Source: Myxococcales bacterium
GTDB lineage: Bacteria; Myxococcota_A; Polyangia; Fen-1088
Direction: 5' to 3'
Length of the DNA stretch: 37,509 nucleotides
Assembly (NCBI GenBank): GCA_003158735.1
Contig: PMLB01000125.1
Span: 22,877 to 60,385 of the forward strand
The notes below the pieces were generated by a model. The model saw only the letters and a program-made list of their open reading frames with translations. It was not told the DNA's origin and did no database searches. The position numbers were made by a program, and so were the translations under genes. This document shows positions 17,245 through 24,972 of the stretch, piece by piece (the first letter of the stretch is position 1; each line of letters opens with the position of its first letter).

Positions 17245-18326
17245 GGCATGGTCCCGGCCAGCCTAAGCAGACCGGCTGTCTCCGAAAATCCGAACATGAG
17301 ATTTGCGTTCTGCACGGCCTGTCCGGCTGCCCCCTTGACCAGATTATCGATGGCCGCAAACGACACCACCATGCCAAGCCTGGCGTCGGCGGACGCACCC
17401 AGCACCACGCGGTTGGTTCCCACCGCGGCCTGCAGGCGAACTTCCTCGGGGGCCACCACGCGGATAAAGGGCCGCTCCTCGGCGAAATCGTCGAGCGCCT
17501 TGCGCACGCCGCCGACCGGGTCGCTGCCCCCGGTGCCGTGGCGCAACCGTCCGTACGCCGTGGCCAAGATGCCCCGCCGCACAGGAAGCAGGTGGGGAAT
17601 GAAGGTGACGCGCACATGGGGCGCGCCGCCCAAGGCCAGGGCCATCTCGATTTCAGGCGCGTGTTGGTGACGGAAAATTCGATAGGCGTGCACGTCGTCC
17701 GCCACCTCGGAGAACGACATCTCCTCGTTGGCCTTGCGGCCCGCGCCTGTGGTTCCGCTCTTGGCGTCGATAATCGCCGAATCCGCTTCCATGAAGCCCG
17801 CGCGCAGAAGTGGCAGCACGGCCAGCACCGAAGCCGTCGCGTAGCAGCCCGGGTTGGAAATCAGCCTCGCCGTGCGCAGTTTCTCGGCGTTGCGGGTGGC
17901 CTCAGGCAGGGAGTACACCGCCTCGGTCAGCAACGCTGGCGCAGGATGGGTAAAGCCGTACCACTGCGGGAACTGGTCAGCCGCCAGCCGGAACCCACCC
18001 GACAGATCCACCACACGCGCGCCCGCGGCCAGCGCACGCGGCGCCAGCTCGACCGAAACCTCGGCCGGCGTGCACAGAAAAACCACGTCCACCTCGCCCA
18101 GGTGGGCTTGGCCCTGCTCGTGGGTAAGGCAAGTCAGATCCGCCGCGGGTCCAGCCACGGCCAGGCGGTCGCCCAGACGCTTGCCGGCCCACTTGTCGCT
18201 GGTCGCCAGCCCGATGGAGAAGTGCGGATGGCCGGCCAGGATGCGGGCCAGTTCCATCCCGGAATAGCCGGAAACGCCGACGATGCCGGCCCGCCTTGGT
18301 GAAATGTCAACCGGGATGCTGCTCAT
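17241..18326 (-). CDS. argC: N-acetyl-gamma-glutamyl-phosphate reductase
   Basis: Third step of arginine synthesis: NADPH-dependent reduction of N-acetylglutamyl phosphate. The 361-aa protein has the dinucleotide-binding start AGIVGVSGYSGMELARIL, the catalytic Cys in ISNPGCYATA, and the conserved KSGTTGAGRKANEEMSFSEV and HQHAPEIE segments. The length and layout match the longer form of ArgC. ATG at 18326 is the natural start. The gene lies between dut (32-nt gap) and argB (4-nt overlap), so dut-argC-argB is probably one operon. Confidence 0.97.
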   Translation of the reverse strand: MSSIPVDISPRRAGIVGVSGYSGMELARILAGHPHFSIGLATSDKWAGKRLGDRLAVAGPAADLTCLTHEQGQAHLGEVDVVFLCTPAEVSVELAPRALAAGARVVDLSGGFRLAADQFPQWYGFTHPAPALLTEAVYSLPEATRNAEKLRTARLISNPGCYATASVLAVLPLLRAGFMEADSAIIDAKSGTTGAGRKANEEMSFSEVADDVHAYRIFRHQHAPEIEMALALGGAPHVRVTFIPHLLPVRRGILATAYGRLRHGTGGSDPVGGVRKALDDFAEERPFIRVVAPEEVRLQAAVGTNRVVLGASADARLGMVVSFAAIDNLVKGAAGQAVQNANLMFGFSETAGLLRLAGTMP

Positions 18327-18358
18327 GAGTGCACGTAATCATACTCGATGGTTCGGGA

Positions 18359-18820
18359 TCAACCGGTGTGTCCGAACCCACCGCCACCGCGCTGGGTGTT
18401 CGATAGCCCCGCCACTTCCTCGACGGCCACCTGAATGACCGGCGCAATCACCATCTGGGCCACGCGATCACCAGGCTGAACCACGACCGGCTGCTGGGAC
18501 AGGTTGACCAGCAAGACCACGACCTCGCCTCGGTAGTCGCTGTCGATGGTTCCTGGGGCATTCACCACGGTCAGCCCCGACCGCCAAGCCAACCCCGAAC
18601 GCGGACGCACCTGCGCCTCGTAGCCCAGCGGCAGTTCCATGGCCCATCCGGTGGGGATGCCCACCCGCTCGCCCGCAGGCACAGTCACCGGCCCGTCGGC
18701 AGCGGACGCCAGGTCCATGCCGGCCGAGCCCGGTGTCATGTAGTGCGGAAGGACCGCGGTCGGCCGCAGGCGGCAGAAACGCACCGGAATCGTACAAGCA
18801 GCAGAATGAGGAGAGGTCAC
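18359..18820 (-). CDS. dut: dUTP diphosphatase (trimeric dUTPase)
   Basis: Hydrolyses dUTP to dUMP, keeping uracil out of DNA and feeding dTMP synthesis. All five trimeric dUTPase motifs are present in 153 aa: TPGSAGMDL, RPRSGLAWR, GTIDSDYRGEV (substrate-discriminating Tyr and catalytic Asp), RVAQMVI and the C-terminal RGGGGFGHTG that closes over the nucleotide. The start is GTG at 18820; an internal GTG 12 codons later is possible. It is the first gene of the dut-argC-argB run and is divergent from the ECF sigma gene across a gap of about 150 nt. Confidence 0.97.
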   Translation of the reverse strand: MTSPHSAACTIPVRFCRLRPTAVLPHYMTPGSAGMDLASAADGPVTVPAGERVGIPTGWAMELPLGYEAQVRPRSGLAWRSGLTVVNAPGTIDSDYRGEVVVLLVNLSQQPVVVQPGDRVAQMVIAPVIQVAVEEVAGLSNTQRGGGGFGHTG

Positions 18821-18932
18821 GGCGGGAACGATTGTACTGCACCCGGAAGCCCGCGCCAGCCGACACGAATGGCAGTATCATCATCAAAGAAATGCCCACC
18901 GACCTCGCGGTCATTATGTCATTCTCGCTTTT

Positions 18933-18959
18933 CTGTAAGGTTGAGGGGCCTCGCGCTAC
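18933..18959 (+). promoter_or_regulatory. Putative ECF-type promoter of sigma cassette A
   Basis: CTGTAAGGT (18933-18941), 11 nt, GCGCTAC (18953-18959). The same two blocks with the same 11-nt gap recur at 21648-21674 ahead of the lipoprotein gene. TGTAA with a C/G-rich block some 15 nt downstream is the general form of ECF -35/-10 promoters. The likely reading is an autoregulated promoter recognised by the sigma factor encoded next. Confidence 0.55.
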
Positions 18960-18968
18960 CAAACGACG

Positions 18969-19559
18969 TTGGCCTCTTTCATGCGCAAACCGCCGCCATC
19001 TGCCTCACCCCCGAGAGAATCCTTGGATTCAGTCGGGCTGGGCTCGGCGGATTCACTGGCCGAGCTGTACGATCGCTATGCCCCGCAGGTCGAACGCTGG
19101 GCTCGCCGGCTGGCCGGCCCACGCTTCGACGCCGAGGATCTCTTGCACGACGTATTTCTGGTTGTGCTGCGCCGGCACCACGAATTCCGCGACGAGGCCC
19201 GCATCACGACTTGGTTGTTTCGTATCACAGCCCAGGTGGTGCGCTGGCGGCGCCGCAACGATGTTCTCCGCCGCTGGCTGTGGGGTCTGCACGGACAGGC
19301 ACTGGCGGAATCAAGATCCAACGGCCCCACTCCCGTCGAGGAGATTGAACGGCGCGAGGAAGGCCTGCGCCTATACGCGGCCATGGATCGCCTGCCGGAG
19401 AAGTATCGGACCGTTCTGATCCTGTCCGCACTCGAAGAATCCAGCGGCGAAGACATCGCCGCGCTGCTTGGCATCGAAACCAACACCGTGTGGGTCCGTC
19501 TGCACCGCGCCCGCGCCAAGCTGGCTGATTTGCTCACCCAAGAGGAAGGGTTGCCATGA
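18969..19559 (+). CDS. ECF-family RNA polymerase sigma factor (cassette A)
   Basis: A 196-aa group IV sigma factor with region 2 (YDRYAPQVERWARRLAGPRFDAEDLLHDVFLVVLRRHHEF, then ARITTWLFRITAQVV) and region 4 (LPEKYRTVLILSALEESSGEDIAALLGIETNTVWVRLHRARAKL, the helix-turn-helix). No region 3 is present. The start is ambiguous. TTG at 18969 is exactly 10 nt after the presumed -10 block, as for the lipoprotein gene; ATG at 18981 would give a 192-aa protein. Neither has a Shine-Dalgarno. The stop overlaps the next gene by ATGA. It is paralogous to the sigma factor at 32522-33130. Its targets probably include its own operon and the lipoprotein gene at 21684. Confidence 0.93.
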   Translation: MASFMRKPPPSASPPRESLDSVGLGSADSLAELYDRYAPQVERWARRLAGPRFDAEDLLHDVFLVVLRRHHEFRDEARITTWLFRITAQVVRWRRRNDVLRRWLWGLHGQALAESRSNGPTPVEEIERREEGLRLYAAMDRLPEKYRTVLILSALEESSGEDIAALLGIETNTVWVRLHRARAKLADLLTQEEGLP

Positions 19560-20767
19560 GCGAAAGCAAACCCACCCCCGTAGTCCTGAGGCGTGATCGG
19601 GGACTGGCCCTGGCAGACGCATTGCTGGAGAGCAACCGGCGATTGCAGCCTTTGCCTGCCGCTGCCCATGATCGCGTGAAGCGCCGGTTGCGCGCACGCC
19701 TGTACAGCCCTGCGTCCCGACGCGCGCGTTGGCTGCGTCCAGTCGTGGTTACAGGCTCACTGCTGCTCTGGGGAACCGCGTTTGGCATCGCCATCGATCG
19801 CTTCGTGATCAAACGCGATTCTTCGCCAGGTCCGCAGGTACAACCAGCCTCCGCCCCTGACAACCCTCGCGCGCGGCGATCGTGGGCCCGGCCGGAAAGG
19901 CCGATCTTTGTCGAGAGCGATCGAACAATTCCCTCTGAGCCAGCCCTTCTGCAGGAGGTCGCTGCTCCGAGTGTTGAGCCGCCCGCGCCCGCAAAACCCG
20001 CGACCACCTTGCCGCCGCTGGCCGCCCCTGCACACCCGCGGACTTCACACGCTGCAGGTCCTGTCGCGCGTCCTGCTCCGACGCGCGTTGCCTTCACAAA
20101 TCAGTCTGCGGCGACCGTCCCCGCAGCCGATCGCGAGTCTCTGCCCGCAACTGGACCGACGACTCCGCCGGCCTTGCCAGCACCGCGGGCTGAGGCCGCT
20201 GCCCCTGCCCCTGTGGCCGCGGTATTGACCACTGCTCCGGTACCGCCCCGCCCGCCCGAGAAGGCGGTTGCGCCGGCGGAGAGTCTGAGCGAGGAGCGGC
20301 TGCTGGCCGCGGCCGTGCGTTCTCTGCGCGCGAAGCAGGATGCGGCTTCTGCCTTGGCCGCCCTCGATGTCTATCAAGCCCGCTATCCGCAGGGCCGGCT
20401 GTCTGTCGAGGCGACCGTGCTCCGCATCGACGCGCTTACCGCCCTGCACCGACAACCCGAGGCCTTGCGTTCTCTCGATGAACTCGATCTCGGCCGCGTG
20501 CCAGGCGGCCTTGAGCGCCGCCTGCAGCGGGCCGAATTGCGCGCAGCCAGCGTGCGTTTTCGTGAAGCCATCGCTGATTTCGATGGGGTGCTGGCGCAGG
20601 CTCGGGGCACGGACGCCATCGAGCGCGCACTGGCAGGTCGCGCCAGGTGCCGTCAGCGACTTGGCGATGGCACAGCGGCGCGCGCGGACGCCATCGAGTA
20701 TCTGCAGCGCTTCCCCTCGGGGCCGTTCGCCCCGCAGGCGCGCGACATGGCCAAGGTAGGCCCGTAG
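19556..20767 (+). CDS. Single-span membrane protein with periplasmic TPR-like domain (cassette A; candidate anti-sigma factor)
   Basis: A 403-aa protein with a cytoplasmic basic N-terminus of about 58 residues (LPAAAHDRVKRRLRARL). One membrane span follows (about 62-82, VVVTGSLLLWGTAFGIAI), then a Pro/Ala-rich stretch of about 150 residues, then a C-terminal helical repeat domain. The repeat domain begins at EERLLAAAVRSLRAKQDAASALAALD and has TPR-like features, including repeated A..D.Y...(Y/F)P.G. It is clearly homologous to the cassette B protein at 31704-32525, including the final RFP.G.FA..AR. Start overlap with the sigma stop (ATGA) and this topology suit an anti-sigma factor or signal transducer. 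There is no zinc HxxxCxxC motif and no FecR domain, so the mode of action is unknown. Confidence 0.8.
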   Translation: MSESKPTPVVLRRDRGLALADALLESNRRLQPLPAAAHDRVKRRLRARLYSPASRRARWLRPVVVTGSLLLWGTAFGIAIDRFVIKRDSSPGPQVQPASAPDNPRARRSWARPERPIFVESDRTIPSEPALLQEVAAPSVEPPAPAKPATTLPPLAAPAHPRTSHAAGPVARPAPTRVAFTNQSAATVPAADRESLPATGPTTPPALPAPRAEAAAPAPVAAVLTTAPVPPRPPEKAVAPAESLSEERLLAAAVRSLRAKQDAASALAALDVYQARYPQGRLSVEATVLRIDALTALHRQPEALRSLDELDLGRVPGGLERRLQRAELRAASVRFREAIADFDGVLAQARGTDAIERALAGRARCRQRLGDGTAARADAIEYLQRFPSGPFAPQARDMAKVGP

Positions 20768-20782
20768 AGACGGCCGGCCCTG

Positions 20783-21646
20783 ATGACCCCCGCATCGATC
20801 GTCGCTCTGTTGCTGGCGCTGCAGCCCCATGTGGCATCTGACAGTAATTGCCCGTCGGCCCGCGATATCGAGGACAACTTGTCGGTGTTGTTGCCCGCCG
20901 AAGTGGTCCGGCCGGGAACCGCGGCCGTGATCTCGCGCGCCGATGGGCTGGCCATTCACCTGCAGCCCGAAGGTACCGAGCAGAGCGAAGAGCGATCGAT
21001 CGCGGTTGGCAGCGGCTGCGAGGAGCGCGCCAAGGCCGCGGCCGTAGCCATCGCCACCTGGTGGCCGACCCAACCGGCCGCCAGGGACAGCACGCCCGCG
21101 CCCGTGGCTGTGACGCTTGTCACGCCAGCCCTGCGCCCGAAGGCGCGTGTCGTGACTGTGGCCGCGGGTGGCTTCGCGTCGCTGATCGCCGGCAGTGCGG
21201 CTCCAGGGGTGCGCGCGGAAGTAGCGTGGGCGCCTTGGGCCAGCGCCCTGGCTTTTCGTCTGGACTTGGCAGGCACTGGCGCCCATGGCGCAAGCCTGAG
21301 TCCTGGCCAGGTACAATTCCGCCGCATGGCCGGCGAGGCAGGCGCGGCCTGGTCGCGCGGTCCCTTGCGCCTCGACGGGGCGGCAGTCGTCAGCCTGGTT
21401 TTCGTCGAGGGACAGGGCTACGCCTCGAACCAACAGTCGAGTGGGACATCCCTGGGCCTCAGCGCCGGAGGCCGCCTGAGTTGGGCCCTGGGACGCTGGG
21501 CTCCCTGGCTGGAATTGCGCGGCGTCGCCTGGCCGCAATCGCAGCGAATTTTCGTAACTGACTCGGCGACCGGAACCCGCAGCCAGCACAGCCTGCCGCA
21601 TGGCGAGCTACAATTGGGGGCCGGAATCTCGGTATCTCTGCTTTGA
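20783..21646 (+). CDS. Exported protein, possible outer-membrane beta-barrel (cassette A)
   Basis: A 287-aa protein with an apparent signal peptide (SIVALLLALQPHVASDS). A globular domain follows containing two Cys, in DSNCPSARDIEDNLSVLLP and GSGCEERAKAAAVAIATWW. After a Pro/Val linker, a C-terminal half is rich in alternating hydrophobic and Gly residues (LGLSAGGRLSWALGRWAPWLELRGVAWPQ...ELQLGAGISVSLL), consistent with beta-strands of a small barrel. The N-terminal domain and the end of the barrel align with the cassette B protein at 33127-34137. The gene starts 15 nt after the TPR gene. I do not recognise a named family; the barrel assignment is inference from the pattern. Confidence 0.75.
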   Translation: MTPASIVALLLALQPHVASDSNCPSARDIEDNLSVLLPAEVVRPGTAAVISRADGLAIHLQPEGTEQSEERSIAVGSGCEERAKAAAVAIATWWPTQPAARDSTPAPVAVTLVTPALRPKARVVTVAAGGFASLIAGSAAPGVRAEVAWAPWASALAFRLDLAGTGAHGASLSPGQVQFRRMAGEAGAAWSRGPLRLDGAAVVSLVFVEGQGYASNQQSSGTSLGLSAGGRLSWALGRWAPWLELRGVAWPQSQRIFVTDSATGTRSQHSLPHGELQLGAGISVSLL

Positions 21647-21647
21647 T

Positions 21648-21674
21648 CTGTAAGGTCTGGCGCGGCTGCGCTAC
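21648..21674 (+). promoter_or_regulatory. Second copy of the ECF-type promoter motif, ahead of the lipoprotein gene
   Basis: CTGTAAGGT (21648-21656), 11 nt, GCGCTAC (21668-21674): identical blocks and gap to the motif at 18933-18959. The ATG of the lipoprotein gene begins 10 nt after the motif, so transcription would start at or next to the ATG, giving a leaderless or near-leaderless message. There is no Shine-Dalgarno in the gap. Confidence 0.55.
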
Positions 21675-21683
21675 TGGAGCGAC

Positions 21684-23882
21684 ATGACAACCAATAACTT
21701 GTTTCGTGTGATGGCGACGGTCCTTTGCTTCACTGCCGCGTGCAAGGGCGATTTCGCAGCCGGAATTACTGGCAGCGGCAAAGACGGCTCCGCACGAGAG
21801 ACGGGCGCCTTGCAAGACGGCGGGAATCCGAACGCACAAGAGGCTGCACCTCCGAGCAGCACTGGCTCGGTTTCCTGCGACCCATTCCAACCGACCACCA
21901 AACCCATCACGCTTACCAATGTGATTGGCGTTGGCCAGGACACGGACGGGACCCTGTATGTCGTCGATCAACCGCAGCCCGGCGGTGAGCGCGTATTCGT
22001 CTCGTCGGGCGCCACGCTGCAGCGCCAGCGCATTGCCGGATCGGGGATCGATGGCTACAGCTACACCTTCTCCATCAGTGATCACATTCCGCCGTTCACC
22101 CTCAGACTGGACACGAATACCGCGGGTCCCACAGCCATGGGCGTGCTGCTGGGAACGACAGACGGCAAGACCTTCACCATCGGCCAGCAGGGCAACGTTC
22201 TCACGCTGGTTTCCGCCTCCCAGATCGCTGCCATGCCCGTCGCTAACCTTCCCGCAGAAACCATCGTCGAATGCGATGCAACCATTCCCGACGGACGCGT
22301 TTTGTTGGTGGTTCGTCCTCGCGATGACTGGACTCTGGAAGATTTGCGTGTGTTCTTCGGCACCCAGGGCGACCTGATCGAGCGACCCGTGGATCACGTG
22401 GATCGGCTTATGGGAGGTGATGGGACCTTCGTCTACTTCACGATCGACGGTGTGGCGGCCTCCGCTACCTACCCGCTCACCCTGACCATTGGCACCACTT
22501 CGTTCCCCTTGACCTTGGTGCTAACGGATTCCCCGCCCGCTGGAGAAAGCTACTTCTGTCTCGGGAATCCATCTCCTGATGGTGGCGCTGATGCTTGGGT
22601 GCCGCCCGCAGACGGGCCGTCGTGCCGCGCGCCTTCGCCTGATTATGGGCCGACGTCGGTCTTCCCGTTCCTCCCCGATGGCACCCCGGCGGCAACCACC
22701 ACCTGCCCCGCGGCGTGCGGAGACTCGGCGTGGCCACCGGGTTTTTCGTCGTTTCCCAACATCGACATTGCGCTTCCCTACGGATCGTGCGCGCCTGGCA
22801 CTCCCTCATGCTCGACAGGTGCGACGGTTCCGTGTGCCTGTGCCCAGGGAACGGGGGGACCCGTGCACGGCTTCAACTGTAGCTGCGAGGGTGGCACCTG
22901 GATCTGTGGTATCCGTACGGCCGGTGGGGCGATGTGTATGCCGTGTCCGGACGCTGGCGTGAGTGATGGCTTACCAAGCGGAGACGGCGCGAGCAAGCCT
23001 GACGGGTTGAATCTCACCGGGCTGACAGCGATGACACTCACCGTGACCTGGATCCCGCGGACGTCTGACCCCCCCGGTGCGTGCCACACCGATACCAAGA
23101 ACGTCTATTCCTTGGACATTCAGACTCGGGTGCTCAACTGGGAGCATTGTGCAGTCGATCCCAACACGGCAGCCGCCTACCGCAAGACCGAGACCCAGAC
23201 ACTCACAGGCTACGAGGTGACGGCCGCGCGGATGCTGCTCGCCTTCCTGTCGACAAGCAACCGGACCCAATGTGGGGCCGACGCGGATACCGAAACCCTT
23301 GACCTGACGTTTCCAGACCGGGTCCAAAAATACCAAGACGACTTCTATGCCTGCAACCCGCCACTCGACGGTCGAACCTATATCGCCAACATCACATGGA
23401 TCAGAGAATGGTTGGGCCAGTTGGGCCAGAATATGAATCCGCTTCCCAGCAGTTTCGTGAGCCTGTCGGTGACGTCCGATCTCAACCCCTTTGCCAGCGA
23501 CACAGCGATGACGGCCGCGACAGCGGCGTGCGGAGATGCTGTCTACCCCACGTACGATGTCACCGCGGCAACCAAGAAGCTCAGCTGGTCGACCTGCGTA
23601 TCCAGTTCGACTGGCTACAAGCTGCAGACCGGCAATCGAGTCCTGAGTCAAAGCGAATTCGCGAGTGTCATGCAAAGCTGGTCGGCAATTCAACCCGGCG
23701 CAACTGGAGACTGCTCCACGCCGCGCACCTCAAAGGAGATGGTGCTCACGACGGCGCCGAATGTGCCTTCGGCTTACTACCTGAACGATCTCGCTGTCTG
23801 CAGCCTCTCCAGCTACAACGGCTCCATGCCCGTTGTCGGGTTGGATGACTTCTCGGCGCTGCTTGTGTCGTTGGCTCACTAA
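21684..23882 (+). CDS. Large hypothetical surface lipoprotein with a duplicated C-terminal domain
   Basis: A 732-aa protein with a lipoprotein signal peptide (VLCFTAAC, lipidated Cys about residue 20). I do not recognise a named domain. The central part (about 40-290) is Val/Thr/Asp-rich and beta-like. The middle (about 310-440) has many Cys (CACAQGTGGPVHGFNCSC, MCMPCPD). The last 270 residues contain two related units of about 115 residues, each with C...Y.(L/D)......L.W..C near the start and Y...D...C near the end. The gene has its own copy of the ECF promoter motif, so it is probably a direct target of the cassette A sigma factor. Base composition is slightly less GC-rich than the neighbours. 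Confidence 0.8.
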   Translation: MTTNNLFRVMATVLCFTAACKGDFAAGITGSGKDGSARETGALQDGGNPNAQEAAPPSSTGSVSCDPFQPTTKPITLTNVIGVGQDTDGTLYVVDQPQPGGERVFVSSGATLQRQRIAGSGIDGYSYTFSISDHIPPFTLRLDTNTAGPTAMGVLLGTTDGKTFTIGQQGNVLTLVSASQIAAMPVANLPAETIVECDATIPDGRVLLVVRPRDDWTLEDLRVFFGTQGDLIERPVDHVDRLMGGDGTFVYFTIDGVAASATYPLTLTIGTTSFPLTLVLTDSPPAGESYFCLGNPSPDGGADAWVPPADGPSCRAPSPDYGPTSVFPFLPDGTPAATTTCPAACGDSAWPPGFSSFPNIDIALPYGSCAPGTPSCSTGATVPCACAQGTGGPVHGFNCSCEGGTWICGIRTAGGAMCMPCPDAGVSDGLPSGDGASKPDGLNLTGLTAMTLTVTWIPRTSDPPGACHTDTKNVYSLDIQTRVLNWEHCAVDPNTAAAYRKTETQTLTGYEVTAARMLLAFLSTSNRTQCGADADTETLDLTFPDRVQKYQDDFYACNPPLDGRTYIANITWIREWLGQLGQNMNPLPSSFVSLSVTSDLNPFASDTAMTAATAACGDAVYPTYDVTAATKKLSWSTCVSSSTGYKLQTGNRVLSQSEFASVMQSWSAIQPGATGDCSTPRTSKEMVLTTAPNVPSAYYLNDLAVCSLSSYNGSMPVVGLDDFSALLVSLAH

Positions 23883-23978
23883 CCTCCCCTTCTTGAGGCT
23901 GCCCTCCCGTAGCGAAGCTGCTACACTTTGCGCCTGCCGGGCCCGGCGGCCCGGGAAATTTGGAAAGGGAGGGCACCC

Positions 23979-24899
23979 ATGGCTGAGAACAGGCGCATTC
24001 GCAAGGTTGTCAGGAGTCGCGCGACCATCGAGGGAGCGGGCGTTCATCTGCATCGGGCTATCGGCTTCGGCGATCCGACGCTGTGCGATCCGTTTCTTCT
24101 GTTTGACGACTTTCGCTCGGACAGGCCCGAGCACTATCTCAAGGGATTCCCCTGGCATCCCCATCGCGGCATAGAAACCATCACCTACGTCCTGCGCGGC
24201 GATGTCGAACACGGCGACAGTCTGGGCAACAGCGGCGTGATCTCGTCCGGCGACGTGCAGTGGATGACCGCTGGCAGCGGCATCGTTCACCAGGAAATGC
24301 CCAAGGGCGATCCCCAGGGCGCGATGTACGGCTTCCAGCTGTGGGCCAACCTACCCGCAGCCCAGAAGATGATGGACCCGCGCTACCGGGGGTTTGTCAG
24401 CGCCCAGATTCCCGAGGCCGCGCTGGCGAACGGCGTTCGCATCAAGGTCATCGCTGGTGCCGCCGACGGCGTAACCGGCCCGGTACGCGACGTGGTCACT
24501 GCGCCCGAGTATCTCGACGTCACCGTGCCCGCGGGCGTGACCTTCACCCGGGCCACGCCGCGTGGCCACACCGTGCTGGCCTACGTGATCGGCGGCAAAG
24601 CCGTGTTCTGCCAGCAAAGCGATCCCTACAGCTACGAGGCCGAGGGCGGCAACTACTTCGACATGGAACGAAGCGCGCAGTTAGGCGACGGCCACATGGT
24701 GATCTTCGCCGACGGCGACAGCGTGACTATCAAGGCCGGCGACGAGCCGGCGCGTTTTCTGCTGATTTCAGGCAAGCCCATCAAAGAGCCCGTCGCCTGG
24801 TACGGGCCCATCGTGATGAACACCCAGGAGGAACTGCGAGTCGCCTACGAAGAACTGCAGAACGGTACCTTCGTGAAGGTACGTGGCCGCGAAAAGTGA
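23979..24899 (+). CDS. Pirin family protein (cupin)
   Basis: A 306-aa bicupin. The N-terminal cupin carries the pirin metal ligands: HPH in FPWHPHRGIETITYVLRG, and H and E in GSGIVHQEMP. SGDVQWMTAGSGI is the family signature. The C-terminal half (GVTFTRATPRGHTVLAYVIGG...FADGDSVTIKAGDEPARFLLISGKPI) is the second cupin. Bacterial pirins include quercetin dioxygenases and redox-linked regulators; which applies here cannot be told. ATG at 23979 is favoured by GGAAAGGGAGGG just upstream. It is convergent with the fibro-slime gene. A short AGCCG/CGGCT stem followed by ACTTTT around 24960-24980 might serve as a weak terminator. Confidence 0.95.
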   Translation: MAENRRIRKVVRSRATIEGAGVHLHRAIGFGDPTLCDPFLLFDDFRSDRPEHYLKGFPWHPHRGIETITYVLRGDVEHGDSLGNSGVISSGDVQWMTAGSGIVHQEMPKGDPQGAMYGFQLWANLPAAQKMMDPRYRGFVSAQIPEAALANGVRIKVIAGAADGVTGPVRDVVTAPEYLDVTVPAGVTFTRATPRGHTVLAYVIGGKAVFCQQSDPYSYEAEGGNYFDMERSAQLGDGHMVIFADGDSVTIKAGDEPARFLLISGKPIKEPVAWYGPIVMNTQEELRVAYEELQNGTFVKVRGREK

Positions 24900-24972
24900 C
24901 AGCGGTCACATGACGCCCCGTCATTGTGGCAGAATCCGAACCATTCCGTCAGTGTGCCGGAGCCGCAAACGG

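Noticed and set aside
20045..21601. Minus-strand 518-codon open frame
   Set aside because: Antisense to the TPR and exported protein genes of cassette A, which have paralogues at 31704-34137 confirming the plus-strand reading.
24351..24617. Minus-strand 88-codon frame inside the pirin gene
   Set aside because: The pirin reading frame is complete with all metal ligands, so the antisense frame has no support.
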